From contig VZQC01006700.1 of the NCBI GenBank assembly GCA_009823505.1, positions 381,202 to 445,201 on the forward strand: a stretch of DNA of 64,000 nucleotides, in the 5' to 3' direction. Under the pieces are notes generated by a model. The model was given only the letters and a program-made list of their open reading frames with translations. It was not told where the DNA came from and did not search any database. A program made the translations under genes and the position numbers. This DNA is from Rhizomys pruinosus. Its lineage: Eukaryota > Chordata > Mammalia > Rodentia > Spalacidae. Shown piece by piece: positions 37,299 through 48,912 of this stretch (its first letter is position 1; each line of letters begins with the position of its first letter).

Positions 37299-37335
37299 TT
37301 GTGTATGTATGTATGTATGCTTGTGTGTGTGTATC
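37225..37335 (+). repeat. compound (TCTG)n / (GT)n / (GTAT)n microsatellite
   Basis: TCTCTGTCTC repeats, then a GTGTGT run at about 37273-37298, then GTATGTAT. Confidence 0.95.
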
Positions 37336-39399
37336 CAGAAGAATTACGAGTCATGACCAAGGAGAAAATAAGCTTCCCATGATGAAAACAAATTTAAAGA
37401 ATATATATCCATGAAACCAGTTCTCTAGAGCTACTCAATGGAATACTTCAATTTGAAAAGATTAAACATTCTCAAGAGAAGACAAAGAATAAGTAAATTG
37501 TCTCAGAGCAGTTCATCAAAAGAGGTCTAAGAAAACAACACTACAATGCCAACAGGAATTAATAAATATTGGTGATTAATAAACATCAATATTAACATTC
37601 TTGAAACCCCAGTGAAAAGAAACATACTAAGTGACTGTATTACAAAACAGGATATGACAATTGCTGGACCCAAGAAATTCATCTTAGCATCAGTAATCCA
37701 TACTATCTTACAGTAAAAGGGAGGAAAAACCTATGTTAACAGAATTAAGAAGCAGTTGTAATTATTTTAATAACGTAAGAAAATATACTTCAAACTATAA
37801 ATTGTCAGAAGAGACAGGGAAGCTCACTTTATATTCATTAAGGGAAGGATACAGCAAGAAGGTATTGAAATCCTAAACATATATGCACTACAGGGCACCC
37901 AATTTCTTAAAAGATTCTCTATTAGATCTAAAATTACAGATTGGCTCCCACACAGAAATAGTGGGTGATGTCAGTACTCCGCTGTCACCAACAGACAGGT
38001 TAGACAGACAAAACCTACACAGAGAAAACCTGGTTTTTACTGGTACCACAAATCAAATGGATATAAGAGATACCTATAGAATATTCCCCCCAAACACCAA
38101 ATAATATACTTTCTGGTCAGCAGCCCATAGAATTTTCTTTAAAATGACTACATATTCAAATACAAAGCAAGTCTCCCCAAATTTAGGGCAACTGAAATAA
38201 TATCATTATCTTATCTGACCACAAAGAAATAGAGCTAGATATCAACAATAAAGGTGGAAAAAAGTTACACAAACTCACGAAAGCTAAACAACACACTATT
38301 GAACATTGAACATAGGGGGGAAACTAAAATGAAGGGGTATTGAATTGAAATGAACACAAAATACATCAAATCCTTTGGGAAACAGTGAAGTGTATAATAC
38401 ATAGTATTAAGGGCCCACGCCAGAAAATTAGAAACATCTCACGCAAATAAATTAATGATACTCCTGAAGAATCTGGAAAATTGAGAACAAATACAGCCTA
38501 AAAAGAGTACATTGGAAGAAATACATAATCAAGGCCAAAATTAATGAAGAAAAAACAAAGAAAACAATACAGTGAATTCATGACATGAAGAGTTGGTTCT
38601 TTGAAAAGATTAACATGATTTACAAAGCTTTAGCCAAATCAACCAAAAAAACAGAGAGAAAAAGGAAAATATCATAATAGACACTGGGGAAAGAAATTCA
38701 TAGAATCATATTCTAAAAATCTATATTCCGTTAAACTGAAATATTTTAAGAAATGGATAAATTTTATAATATATGGCCTACCAAAGTTAAATCAAACTGA
38801 CAAAAATAATAATATACAGACCCATGACAATCAATGAGATAGATGTAGTAATTTAAAATGTCCCAACTGAAAAGAAACTAGAACTGGATGAATACAGCTC
38901 ATAATTCTACCAAACCATGAAGAATTAATACCAATATTCCTCAAACTATTCTGTAAATAGGGAAGTGAAGGAACAATCACACATTCATTCTATGAAGCCA
39001 GTGTTATTCTAATAGCAAAACTTGAATAAATCTTAACAAAAATGAAAAGTATCAAAAATTTCTTTGATATACATTAATATAAAAATCCTCAATAAAATAC
39101 ATGCAAACCTACCACAAGAACATATCAAAAGTACTGTCTGCCATGATAGTCAACTGTATTCCAGAGATGCAGGGATGGCTCAACATATGGAAATAAATCA
39201 ATGTAATCCATCACATAAACAGACTTAAGGACTGAAACCATTCAGAAAAGGCCTTTCACAAAATCCAAAAATACATTCATGACAAGAGTCATGGAGAATC
39301 TAGGATTCATGGGCCATATCCCAATATAATATAAGTCCAGTTTTATCTAACTGGACTCAAAACTCTCTCAATGGCCAGGAAGTCATGTGTGACACTGTA

Positions 39400-40330
39400 A
39401 ACATAGCCCAATCTCACATATAGAGCATTCATAGATTTTCAAGAAAACCCTACCTCTGTTATATCTCTAGACAAATATAATTTTTTTACTGTATGCTAAA
39501 TATCGATCCTAATATTTACAGAGAAGCATACCATCCATTACTCATCAATGAAGTTTCTTTTTGCAAAAGATAATGATTATAACAGAGTACTACAATTGAC
39601 CATACATAAAGAATATGCATCTGAGATATGCTCAGACCTAAGTGATATGTCTACAATGGAATCTTAGAACCTATGACTCATGGAACATAGAAGAACGGGG
39701 GTAAAGAAAATACTAATGCATCCCTCAAATCTCACCAGTGAAGCTTCCTTATGTAACAGGATGCAATGCACAAAGAAGGCCACAACTGGCCAAAATATAG
39801 AGAATAAGAGACTACAGAGAGCATGTCCCTGGGTAGAACTCCTACATTAAACCTCACCCAACCATGGTCCAGGGAACATTGAGGAACAGGAGGTAGAAAG
39901 ATTGTGAGGGCCAAGGTTGGTACATGAAGTTAAGGAAACAGTCTTCCGGGCCTCTGGAAACTTGCTCATATGAACTAACAGCGACGTTGACAACATGCAC
40001 GAGATCCATGCAATCTCAATTAGACAAAAACCCAGCACAGAACTGAAGAAATGATCAACATACCCCAACTTTAGCCAAAGAACGATCTGCAGTTGGTTAC
40101 TACTGGGTAAGGAAGAGTTGATCTTCTTTAAAGGAGTGACAATAGAAACGCTGACTAGATTCTAGTGGATGAACTTGCACATGTGATATCTGGTTACACG
40201 AACCTGACTCAGTAGGCCTTAATATGTATGATAGAATGCATGAAACCCAGTAGTGAGGAATGAGGAGGGGCATAAATATAATTAGCATGTATTTTATGAA
40301 ATACACAAAATTATAGTAATACATTGAGAA
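39400..40330 (+). mobile_element. L1 3'UTR inserted in an older L1
   Basis: The block order parallels 48000-48910: TATATCTCTAGACAA, AGAGAATAAGAGACTACAGA, CAACCATGGTCCAGGGAACA, GAAGAGTTGATCTTC. It ends TTTTATGAAATACACAAAAT. ORF2 sequence of the older element stands on both sides. Confidence 0.72.
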
Positions 40331-41520
40331 AATATTAATAAAATATCATTAGTTTTCTATATACCAATAGCAAAGAAACCAAGAGAATAATTCAGGAAAA
40401 CAATCTTATTCATGACAACTCCAAAAAAAAATCTAAGTAAGAACCAAAATATTTGAACAATAAAATTTTTAAACTTTGAACAAAGAAATTATAAACAATA
40501 CCACATTATGGAAAGATCACCCATGCTCATGGATCAGTAGGATTTATATTGTGAAAATGGTTATCTTACCCCAAACAATCTACAAACTCAATGTAATACC
40601 ATTAAAATTCCAACAGAACTCTCACGTAAATTGAAAAAGCAACTTGAAATTCCATATTGATACTTAGAAAAATCAGGATCCCTAAAATTATGCTGAAGTA
40701 TAAAAGAATTTCTTCAGGGATTACCATCCCTGGTTTCAAATTATATTATAGAGCTAAGGTAAGAAAATCAGAACAGTATTTGCATAAAAACAGACACCTC
40801 TATCAGTAAAATAGGATTGAGAACATGGATTTAAATCCACGCATTTACATCCATGTAATTTTTGACAAAGTGCCCAAAAATACACACTTGAGAAAGAACA
40901 GCTTCCTGCTGGATAACCACATGTAGAAGTTATGAAACTAGATCCCTATTTCTAACCATGCACAAAGCTCAACCCCAAAGACCCTTGTATGTTGAATATG
41001 ATAAAGGTGAATGCAGGGAATATGCTGGAAATTATAGGCATAGGAAAGGGTTTTCTGAACAAGGACCAGTGCTGGTGAGAATGTAGGGTGAGGAAAACTC
41101 TTAACCACGAGTAGTGGAATTGTAAGCTATAGAACCTATGGAAATCAGTATGGAGATTCCTCAAACATCTAGATATATGACTATCACATGATACACTTAT
41201 GGTCATGTAACCAATGAGTCTATGTCCCCTACAGAGATACCTGTTAATGAACATTCATTGCAGCTCTATTCACAATAACCAGGAAATGGAAACAACGTGG
41301 ATATCCATCAACCAATGTATGGATACTGAAAATATGATATGATACATTTACATGAGAGAAAATTATTCAGTTGTCCAAAAAAATTAAATTATAAAATTTT
41401 CAGTTAAATAGATGGAACTGTAAACAATCATCTTGAGTGAGAAATCACAGACCCAGAAATTCAAATCTCACACATTTCTTCTCATACCTGGATACTAGTA
41501 TTGAATTCTTAGATATGCAT
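40331..41520 (+). mobile_element. old L1 ORF2 C-terminal half (continuation)
   Basis: Contains TTTTCTATATACCAATAGCA, GAAAGATCACCCATGCTCAT, AAATTCCAACAGAACTCTCA, GCCCAAAAATACACACTTGA and TTGCAGCTCTATTCACAATA, in ORF2 order. About 300 nt appear deleted near 41070. Confidence 0.82.
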
Positions 41521-41522
41521 TT

Positions 41523-41753
41523 TCTTTAATATTTTTATTTAGTTATTTTTATTTTATGTATATAAGTGCTATGCTGCATGTTTGTAAGTGTTATGTTGGA
41601 TATATGTATATGTCTTGTCAGAACAGGGCTTTGGGTCCCATAGAACTGGAGGTTTATATGTTTGTTAGCTGAAATGCGAATGCTGGGAATCAAACCCAGG
41701 TTTTCTTCAAGAACAGCCAGTGCTCTCAATTGCTGAGCTATGTCTCCAGCCCC
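41523..41753 (-). repeat. B2-type SINE, antisense, diverged
   Basis: T-rich tail at the left, GAACTGGAGGTTTATATG body and the complement of GGGGCTGGAGACATAGCTCA at the right. Confidence 0.85.
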
Positions 41754-42035
41754 ATATGCATTTTTCATTTCAAACATCAAGAGAGGTCAGGAAACAAATT
41801 GGTGCACTCAGGGGTGGGGGTGGGGGTGTAGACAGGACAATAGAATGCATTGATATAATGGGGAAAATAGAAAAATAGATTAGGAAGAATTAGTTGGGGT
41901 GTGGAATGAAAGGACAGGGAAGAGGAGGGAATATGGGAGGGATACTAATAATAAAGACAATTAGAAAAAGTCACAAGGAAATAATTATAGAATCTTCTTA
42001 ATCTATCCACACATATATTCTAAAAGTAAATTTAA
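41754..42035 (+). mobile_element. old L1 3'UTR
   Basis: Continues the element after the SINE: AAATTGGTGCACTCAGGGG, a repeated GGGGGT stretch, ACAGGACAATAGAATGCATT, purine-rich to the end. Confidence 0.72.
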
Positions 42036-42044
42036 AAAATTTGT

Positions 42045-42201
42045 CTTATCACATGCCTATGATCCCAGCACTCAGGAGGCAGAGGCAGATGGATCTCTTT
42101 GAGTTCAAGGCCAGCCTGATCTGCACAGTGAAGTTCCATGACAGCTGGGGCTACAAGAACACCCTGTCTCAAAATGACAAAAAAAAGAAAGAAAGAAGAA
42201 A

Positions 42202-42250
<49 letters not shown>

Positions 42251-42318
42251 AGAAAGAAAGAAAGAAGTAAAGAAAGAAAGAAGTAAAGAAAGAAAGAAAA
42301 AGAAAAAGAAAAGAAACT
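42045..42318 (+). repeat. B1 SINE, sense, with long (GAAA)n tail
   Basis: B1 body ATCACATGCCTATGATCCCA through CACCCTGTCTCAAAATGAC, then about 135 nt of GAAA/GAAAAG units. The tail creates long lysine/arginine-like frames that are not genes. Confidence 0.95.
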
Positions 42319-42339
42319 GTCTTATAACAGCAAGAAACA

Positions 42340-43450
42340 TCTCAGACTACATACCATAGGCTAGCAAGGAAAGAACTCATGGCTAGGGATCAACCCCATC
42401 TTTTGAAGCTATTAACCAGGGTTTAGATAGACCTTCACACAAGACTAGTCATTGCCCCTGCTCTTGTTTATCCACCAGAACTGGATACTAGATGAAAACA
42501 CTATATATACGAGACTTAGAAAATATAAGGGGAGAATAATCTGGTACTGATCTCAAAGCTTCACTGAACTAGCTAGCTTCATAGTGATGGAAGCTGCTGT
42601 GCATACTACTGGAAGGAAAATAATCATTAACATTACCCAGCTTTGACTCCTGAGTACTTCATCAATAACTGGAATGGTAAGATACAACATCTGTTGCAAG
42701 AGTGGCACAAATATTGCGGAAATTACCAATAATTCTCTAATTTTATTTAATATCTGCTTAATAAAATGGAGTCAATACTTGACATTACTGGCAGGCCTAG
42801 AAATTTATAGCTAGAAGGGTGAGAGGCCATAGATGAGAGCCTAAATATATTGTTCTGATAAATAGATATACTGTTAAAGTGTCTCATAGTGACTTATTTT
42901 AATGCCATAGATAAAAACATCTCTCAATCCTCCACAGAGAATCCTCCTTATGAGTAAATGCTGATTAACACAGAAACACACAGTTGGTCACCATTCAGAG
43001 AATAAGAGACTTCTGAGTCATTATTACTGAAAAGGATACCTAGATCAACTTTTGCTTTCCAGGGCTCAAGGATCATTACAGAAGAGTGGTCCGACAAGAA
43101 GGAAACCGAGTTTTCTAGACATCTGGGAAGTTAGTCACATGAACTCACAGCAATGGTGACAGCACACACAAGTCCCACACAAATTCAAGCTGGACAAAAT
43201 CCTAGTGGATACTTGGGTAAGTGGTAAGAAATCCAACCCTATCTGAAGAACTACTGGAAAAGGAAAGGGAGAATTAGTCTCTTTTAAACATGTGACTCTT
43301 AGGTTAACGAGGCTCCAGTGGATGGACACAGAATGAAGGACACGTGCAGACACAAATAAGGCTTTATATGTAGGCCTTCAGGATTAAATTTGGCATGGGG
43401 TAATAAGCTGGGAATGCTGATGGGGTGGGGTTGTAAGTATGATAAAATAT
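42340..43450 (+). mobile_element. L1 3'UTR, sense
   Basis: Shares AGAGAATAAGAGACTTCTGA, CAGGGCTCAAGGATCATTAC, AGAAGAGTGGTC and GGCTCCAGTGGATGGACACA with other rodent L1 3'UTR copies here. Confidence 0.72.
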
Positions 43451-43451
43451 A

Positions 43452-43592
43452 TTATGTGACAGGGCATGTCACATAATCCTAGCACTTGGGAGGTGGACGC
43501 AGGTGGATCTCTGTGAGTTCAAGGCCAGCCTAGTCTACAGAGTGAGTTCCAGGCCATCTGGGGTTACAGAGAGACCTTGTCTCAAAAACAAG
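43452..43592 (+). repeat. B1 SINE, sense
   Basis: GGGCATGTCACATAATCCTA, CTTGGGAGGTGGACGCAGG, GAGTTCAAGGCCAGCC, CTTGTCTCAAAAAC. Confidence 0.92.
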
Positions 43593-43603
43593 CATCAAAT
43601 ATG

Positions 43604-43683
43604 GATATATAGGTAGATAGATAGATAGACATAAAGATAGATAATAGATAGATAGATAATAGATAGATGGATGATAGATAGAT

Positions 43684-43730
<47 letters not shown>

Positions 43731-43747
43731 GATAGATAGATAGATAG
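43604..43747 (+). repeat. (TAGA)n microsatellite, imperfect
   Basis: About 140 nt of GATA units with variants (TAATAGA, GATGATAGA). It follows the B1 tail. The L1 terminal words (CACAAAATTTCAATAAAATT) resume right after it. Confidence 0.97.
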
Positions 43748-43909
43748 TATGAACATCACAAAATTTCAATAAAATTGGAAAAGTAGGGTTTTTTTGACCC
43801 ATGAATCTCAAAAAGGCAGTTGGAGTACACATACCTATAGGCAGGAATCAAGGTATAAATTTTCATTAAATTTACCCAAGCTGTTTATCATTGACAGTAT
43901 GTTGATTTG

Positions 43910-44430
43910 GGAAGCAAACTTAATTCCTTAAGTTAAATTATCCTACAGGTAAAAGAAAATGCTACAAGATGATACTGTACAACACAAAAATTATAGAGAA
44001 ATTTGTATACATTAATCCCAAAGTTGTTGTTATACAGATTTTAAGTAAAACAAATGTGGACAACAATTCATATTTCTAATTAGCTTAAATGTATTAACAT
44101 TTTAATTAAAACCTTTTAACCAATGTTGTTTAATATAGACATTTTTACTTTTACTAAGTCCTAAAATACCACGTGACTTCCATGAACTAAGATATCAACT
44201 CAACAATGTTACGTGCTTATGGGTAGACTTTCATTTCAAATGGTTAATCTCTCTCTCTCTCTCTCTCTCTCTCTGGGTGTGTGTGGGGGGGTGTATTTTC
44301 AACAACAGGCAATTTTCCTACAACTGGGGAATTGGCTCAGTTCCTTTAATTTTGCAAAGTCCTAAAGTCAATTCCTCCAGAGGCAACTCTTAACAAGCGG
44401 ATGTTCTCATGCTTATTGGATAGACACAGA
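43910..44430 (-). mobile_element. unnamed LTR-type retroelement fragment (copy B)
   Basis: 43935-44120 aligns with 10590-10770 of copy A in the same orientation: both have ACTGTA(C/T)AACACA(G)AAAA, ATAGAG and TTAA(T/C)CCCAAAGTT. A CT repeat lies at 44248-44274. The right boundary is uncertain. Confidence 0.55.
44248..44274 (+). repeat. (CT)n followed by GT/G-rich run
   Basis: About 13 CT units, then GGGTGTGTGTGGGGGGGTGT. Confidence 0.95.
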
Positions 44431-44869
44431 ACTTCGGAACAGACTCTGTGTGCTTCTCAGGATTACCAGAAGAACTGAAAATTGAACTCAATAACTATTT
44501 GGAACACTGTCCCTTCATTTTACCTTCTTCATTTTCTCTCTTACTTGTTTCACAATTCCCTTTGCATAGTCTCTTCTTTTCAATTTCATTAATGGGGGTG
44601 TTTGATCAAATACATTTTTTCCAGATGTGATCCTCAAAGATATATCCTTAGGAGAGCATTCTGGAACTGGATCACTCGATGCTTGGATTTTAGGCCTTGT
44701 TCACATTACACACAATGACAGAGGTGCACGATGAAACTCCACAGTTCTAAAAGTCTCACCTGTAATAGATTGTGAGAAGGTGCAATTACAAGAGCTCATA
44801 TTAATTTACAGACATTGATGGCATTGGGCAGTGATGATACAGATGAAGTTTTCTTACTTTTATTAATTT
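44431..44869. other. No gene recognised
   Basis: Short frames only. This may continue the retroelement at 43910-44430, but no second copy is available here to show it. Confidence 0.4.
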
Positions 44870-45115
44870 TTTCCAATTATGTTTTATTTATACTCAAGCT
44901 TCAGTTTTTTTGTATTTTTATGTTTTTATTGATGTTTTGTGTATTTCAGACATAATTTTTCAGTTCAATCTAGGCATATTCTCCTTTCCCTTTCCCTGAC
45001 CCCACCCCAGATCATGCATTCTTCCATAACTGTCCTGAATCTTTGTCTTAGTCTTTTTTTATGTTTAGGAATTCACATTTTCCTCCTTTAACTTTATATT
45101 TCTCTAAAATATGGA
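44870..45115 (-). mobile_element. L1 3' terminal region, antisense
   Basis: TTTTCAGTTCAATCTAGGC, CCTGACCCCACCCC and AGATCATGCATTCTTCC parallel 25395-25460 (TCTCAGTCCAATCTAGTC and following), the antisense 3' region of L1. Confidence 0.55.
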
Positions 45116-46193
45116 TGAACAAATGAAAACAGGCTTTAGTTTCCTAACCACCAAGGAACAGCATAAAGTCATGAAGATCTTCCTGCAGAAACCTTCAATG
45201 AACTCTCTGTTGGACTGAAAATAAAGCTCAGAGTTTGTTGTCAGAACACCAAAGGAAATAATATTCAGCTTCAACAGGTAATTCCCAGTACACTCGGGAT
45301 TTTTACATGGAAATGTCAGGTTTGTGATAAGAATAAAATGCCCAAGGGGACTTCTGGTGACCATCTAGTTTGTTGGGAACACAAGAGATGACCCTATTTG
45401 AGGAATGACTTTCCCCTGTAAGACAGATTTGGTGGTGGTAGAAGGACTGCCTTCCAGCTGAGCTTCCTCAGAGTCAAAAGAACTCAGAGTAATCATTGGG
45501 AAACATCTAAAACAAGGGTGGGAAGTAGTAATTATTAAGTAGATAGTTATACTAAAGCAATAGCAAGGTTGAATTGTCATGCAGCAAGAGATCTATAGAA
45601 ATGGCTAATGAGCCAGAGGTTCTTGGGTATGATTGAAAGGGAGCTGAAGAGATACCACTCTGTCCCTCAGCATAAACAATGAAGCTGTTGACAATGCTGT
45701 GTCTAGAGTAGGAAAAGAAAAATTAAGTACTTCCCATGCAGTGTTAAAATGTAGCTCTCATTAATTAAATAAGAGGTGAATTCCAAATTAAGGTGGAATT
45801 GATAGGACACTGACAGTTAAGTATTTCCCCAAGTAGTCCTTTAGATCTGTATCAGAAACCTTTTAAGAGGTGCTTGATATAGGGTCCTAGCTGGCATAGA
45901 TACCTTAGGACTCACAGACATTTATAATCTGAGGGGAACTATAGGAAAGACAGGGGATGAATGCAGTATACTGCTTCAAGGGAACACAACAGCCCTTCAA
46001 GTATATCTTATGGCTATTTCTCCCATACTGCAAAATTAGAATTAAATGAGTATTTTCAGTCATATTTTCACTTTTCTATTTTTCTTTTCAACAGATATCT
46101 TGTACCTGTACATTTATTTATAGTCCTGGAGAACCTTACATCTATAACATTTATTTTTCCCAGAGTAATGAAAAAAATTAAAACATTCTTGGG
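45116..46193. other. No gene recognised
   Basis: Two successive minus-strand frames (45104-45364 and 45365-45580) are separated by one stop and read in the same phase. They suggest a decayed coding sequence, but I recognise no protein in them. The rest is unassigned. Confidence 0.4.
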
Positions 46194-46435
46194 AGACTAG
46201 AGAGATGGCTCTGAGTTTACTTGCACTTGCTGCTCTCACAGAGGACCCAGGTTCTAGGTTCTATTCTCAGCACCTACAAGGTAGCTAACAACTGTCTTGT
46301 TTTAGGGAATCCAATGCCGCCTTCTGTTCTCCATGAGCATTATATATGCACGGTACACTTGCATGCAGGAAAACACTCAAACACTTGAAATAAGAAAAAA
46401 TAAGAATAAAATAAAAAATAAAGAATAAAACAAAA
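46194..46435 (+). repeat. B2-type SINE, sense, diverged
   Basis: GGGAGACTAGAGAGATGGCTC head, a TGCTGCTCTCACAGAGGACC tRNA-like part, a GCCGCCTTCTGTTCTCC body and an A-rich tail. Confidence 0.85.
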
Positions 46436-46599
46436 CATTTGAATCACCTTTTAATCTCTCTAGATGCTGTTTGTGCTATTACGTGGTGCCTGTGTACATT
46501 TCACACAAGACAGAGTTACTGCTACTCCGTGCAGAGGATCCTTTTATGTTCACTCAGACCTTCATACTTTCTGTAATCCTTCAACCTTTCATATGGGTT

Positions 46600-47150
46600 A
46601 AAGCTAGTACTGGAAATTATACCTTTCAGAAGGAGAAAAGCTTTCTTTAAAGTCTTACGCATTTCATGCCAGGCATATTTGGTAATAAATTTTCTGCCTT
46701 TTTTATGTCTAAAAATGTTCTCGTTTTTCCTTTGCTGTTGATGAATATTTTCACTAGGTGTACAGTGGAAGGTGGAAATCCCCCCCCCACTGTCATTCTT
46801 AAAGAAACTGTCATTTTATTCTTCTCTGGATTCAATAATTTATGTTGAAAAGTCAGGCGATTGTTGTATTGTTTCTCCTTTGTAGATGATCTATTGATTT
46901 TGTCTAGCTGCTTTAAGGTTTTCTTTTTTCTTTTACTTTGATGTTCTGAAATCTGGCAATGATATTCCCTAGTGTGGTTTTCTTTGTTCCTCTTATTTGG
47001 GAATCACTGACCTAGGCTATGTGGGTTGAGGCCTTTCCCCAATTTTGATATGCCCCAGGTCAGTATCTTTTTAATGTTGCTCCTTCTTCCTTCTCTCTCC
47101 TTTCTTAATGAACTCAAATTATAAATGTTGTATCTTCTTATAGTCTGTCA
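46600..47150 (-). mobile_element. possible old L1 5'-side (ORF1-like) segment, antisense
   Basis: TTCTTTCTTTAAAG and a T-rich series resembling the reverse of an L1 5'-side region; similarity by memory of general pattern only. Includes a C-run at 46781-46789. Confidence 0.3.
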
Positions 47151-47159
47151 CATGTCCTT

Positions 47160-47345
47160 TTTTCCTATCTCTCTTTTTCAATACATATTTTCACTGAAAT
47201 TTTGTATATTTCATACAATAGATACTTATCATATTTAGAGGCCCCATCTGTATACCCCATAGCCCACCCTCAGGATTTTGTGCCTTGATGCCCCCTCCTT
47301 GTGACCTCATCCACTGTATCCTGGTACCCTAGACAGTCTAACAAG
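47160..47345 (-). mobile_element. L1 3' terminal region, antisense
   Basis: TTCACTGAAATTTTGTATATTTCAT, read as antisense, matches the L1 terminus GAAATACACAAAAT. It is followed by CATAGCCCACCCTCAGG, as at 25430. Confidence 0.5.
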
Positions 47346-48912
47346 CACAATTCCCTAAAAGAAGATTGGGTTCAGATGGGAAAAAAAAAGAGTAGAGATG
47401 AACAAATCTTGGAGGGCTAGGGACCCCAGAGGGAAATTTGATGCCCCTGTAACCCCAGGAGAAATGCACATACAGGGTCTTAACATCAGTGCATATACAC
47501 TGTTTGGCAAAGAACATAGTGCCAAACAGAAAAGACCTCCCTTTGAGTGGTAGGTGAGAGTGGCAAAGAAGAGACCTCCCTCTGAATGGTAGCTGAGAGT
47601 GGCACAGGAGACTCCCAGCATATCACAGGCTATTGCCAAAGCTCTTTATCTCCTAGAGTTAATAGAAAAGACCCTAATACTGAAGACAGGACATACTTGG
47701 GACACAGGACTTAGAGCAATGGAACAGGAACTGACCTTGAAACCATCCAAATGAAGTTTAGCTCTTATAAACCTAGATGATAATATGCAAACTGCTAAGG
47801 GAGAAGATCAATGAATGGTCCAACCCAGCCCTGAAGGCTAATGACCATAACAGCCAGCACTGGAAGGTATCCCTATTGGTGCAGTGGTGGCACTGTTATC
47901 TGGAGAGCAATCAACAGCTACTTAATTGGACTTAAAGCCCACTCAATGGGAGTGAACTGATGGCTGGCACTGAATTGTAGCCAAATACAAATGGCTGGAG
48001 AGGACATAAGGTCTTAGAGAAAATCCTAGCTCTATTATATCTCCAGACAATTGATACTTCTTATCATAAACTAAACATAGATCCTTATATTTATAGACAA
48101 GCATACTGTGCACCACTCATCAAGGAAACTTTTTATTGCAATGGATGGAGGCTACTGCTGAGTACCACAGCTAGTCAGACACAGAGAATATATGACTGAG
48201 AGATTCACAGTCCTGGGTGACACATCTACAGTTGAACCTCCACGCCTAAGTTTCATGGAACAAAGCAGAACCCAGGGTAGAGAAAGAATTAATGGATTAC
48301 TAGTGAAGCTTCCGTATACAGTAAAGTGCAATGCACACAGAAATCCCCAACTAATCAGATTTTAGAGAATGAGAACCTGCAGAGTATGTATCCTTGGGTA
48401 AGACTTCTGTATTGAACCTCAGCTACTCACAACTGAAGGGTCATTGTGGAAGAAGGGGGAAAAGATTGTAAGGAGCAGGGATGGTTCATAAACACAGGGG
48501 AGCAGAGGATTTCAGGCCACCAAAAGCTGGTACATGTAAACTTTGGGCAATTGAGGTATGGAGCACAGGACCCATGCCAACTCAATTAAGCAAGGATCCA
48601 GAGGGGAGGAGAGAAATGGGTGGTAGGCCAGGCCCAGAATGAGAAATACTGAAGACTGATTGCTACTGGTTGTAGGATAGTATACCTCACTTACAATCTC
48701 GAGATGGGCTGACTACACTACAGTGAATTAATTTTCAACTAAGAATATCTAGGTACACATGCTTATCTGGATAGCTCTCACCATTTATGGCAGATGCATG
48801 AGGTCTGGGCAGGATTAGAGGAGCAGAGATGGGGGAGGGGGTCTAAACTGCATTGAGAACTGTGCTATGAAACTATAAAAGCTCAATAAAATTGAGATGA
48901 AATAAATAAATA
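47346..48912 (+). mobile_element. L1 3'UTR, long sense copy
   Basis: 1.57 kb of 3'UTR: TATTGCCAAAGCTC, ACTGAAGACAGGACATACTTG (also at 51370), TATATCTCCAGACAA, AGAGAATGAGAACCTGC, ending in CTCAATAAAATTGAGATG and an (AAAT)n tail. It contains a near-duplicated ACCTCCCTxTGAxTGGTAG unit at 47537 and 47574. Confidence 0.75.

Larger units (their letters stand above)
36330..39400 (+). mobile_element. old L1, ORF1-like and ORF2 reverse-transcriptase region, decayed
   Basis: 36470-37000 is a purine-rich, coiled-coil-like ORF1-type region (GAAATCAAAAAGCTTAGAAG; GAAAACAGGCTAGAGAAG). 37880-38300 corresponds to the start of ORF2. 38900-39340 matches the reverse-transcriptase region by its sequence order: ATTCTACCAAACCATGAAGA, GGAACAATCACACATTCATT, CCAGAGATGCAGGGATGGCT. 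Many stops and frameshifts are present. A (TA)n tract ending in an N (37100) and a TCTG/GT repeat interrupt it. It is cut at about 39400 by an L1 3'UTR copy and resumes at 40331. Confidence 0.75.

Noticed and set aside
42041..42359. Lysine/arginine-rich frames (and phenylalanine/serine on the minus strand)
   Set aside because: They translate the (GAAA)n tail of a B1; the same holds for 56293-56838 and 60384-60638.
43604..43747. CRISPR-like or direct-repeat array
   Set aside because: Plain (TAGA)n microsatellite with no spacers; no CRISPR features anywhere in the window.
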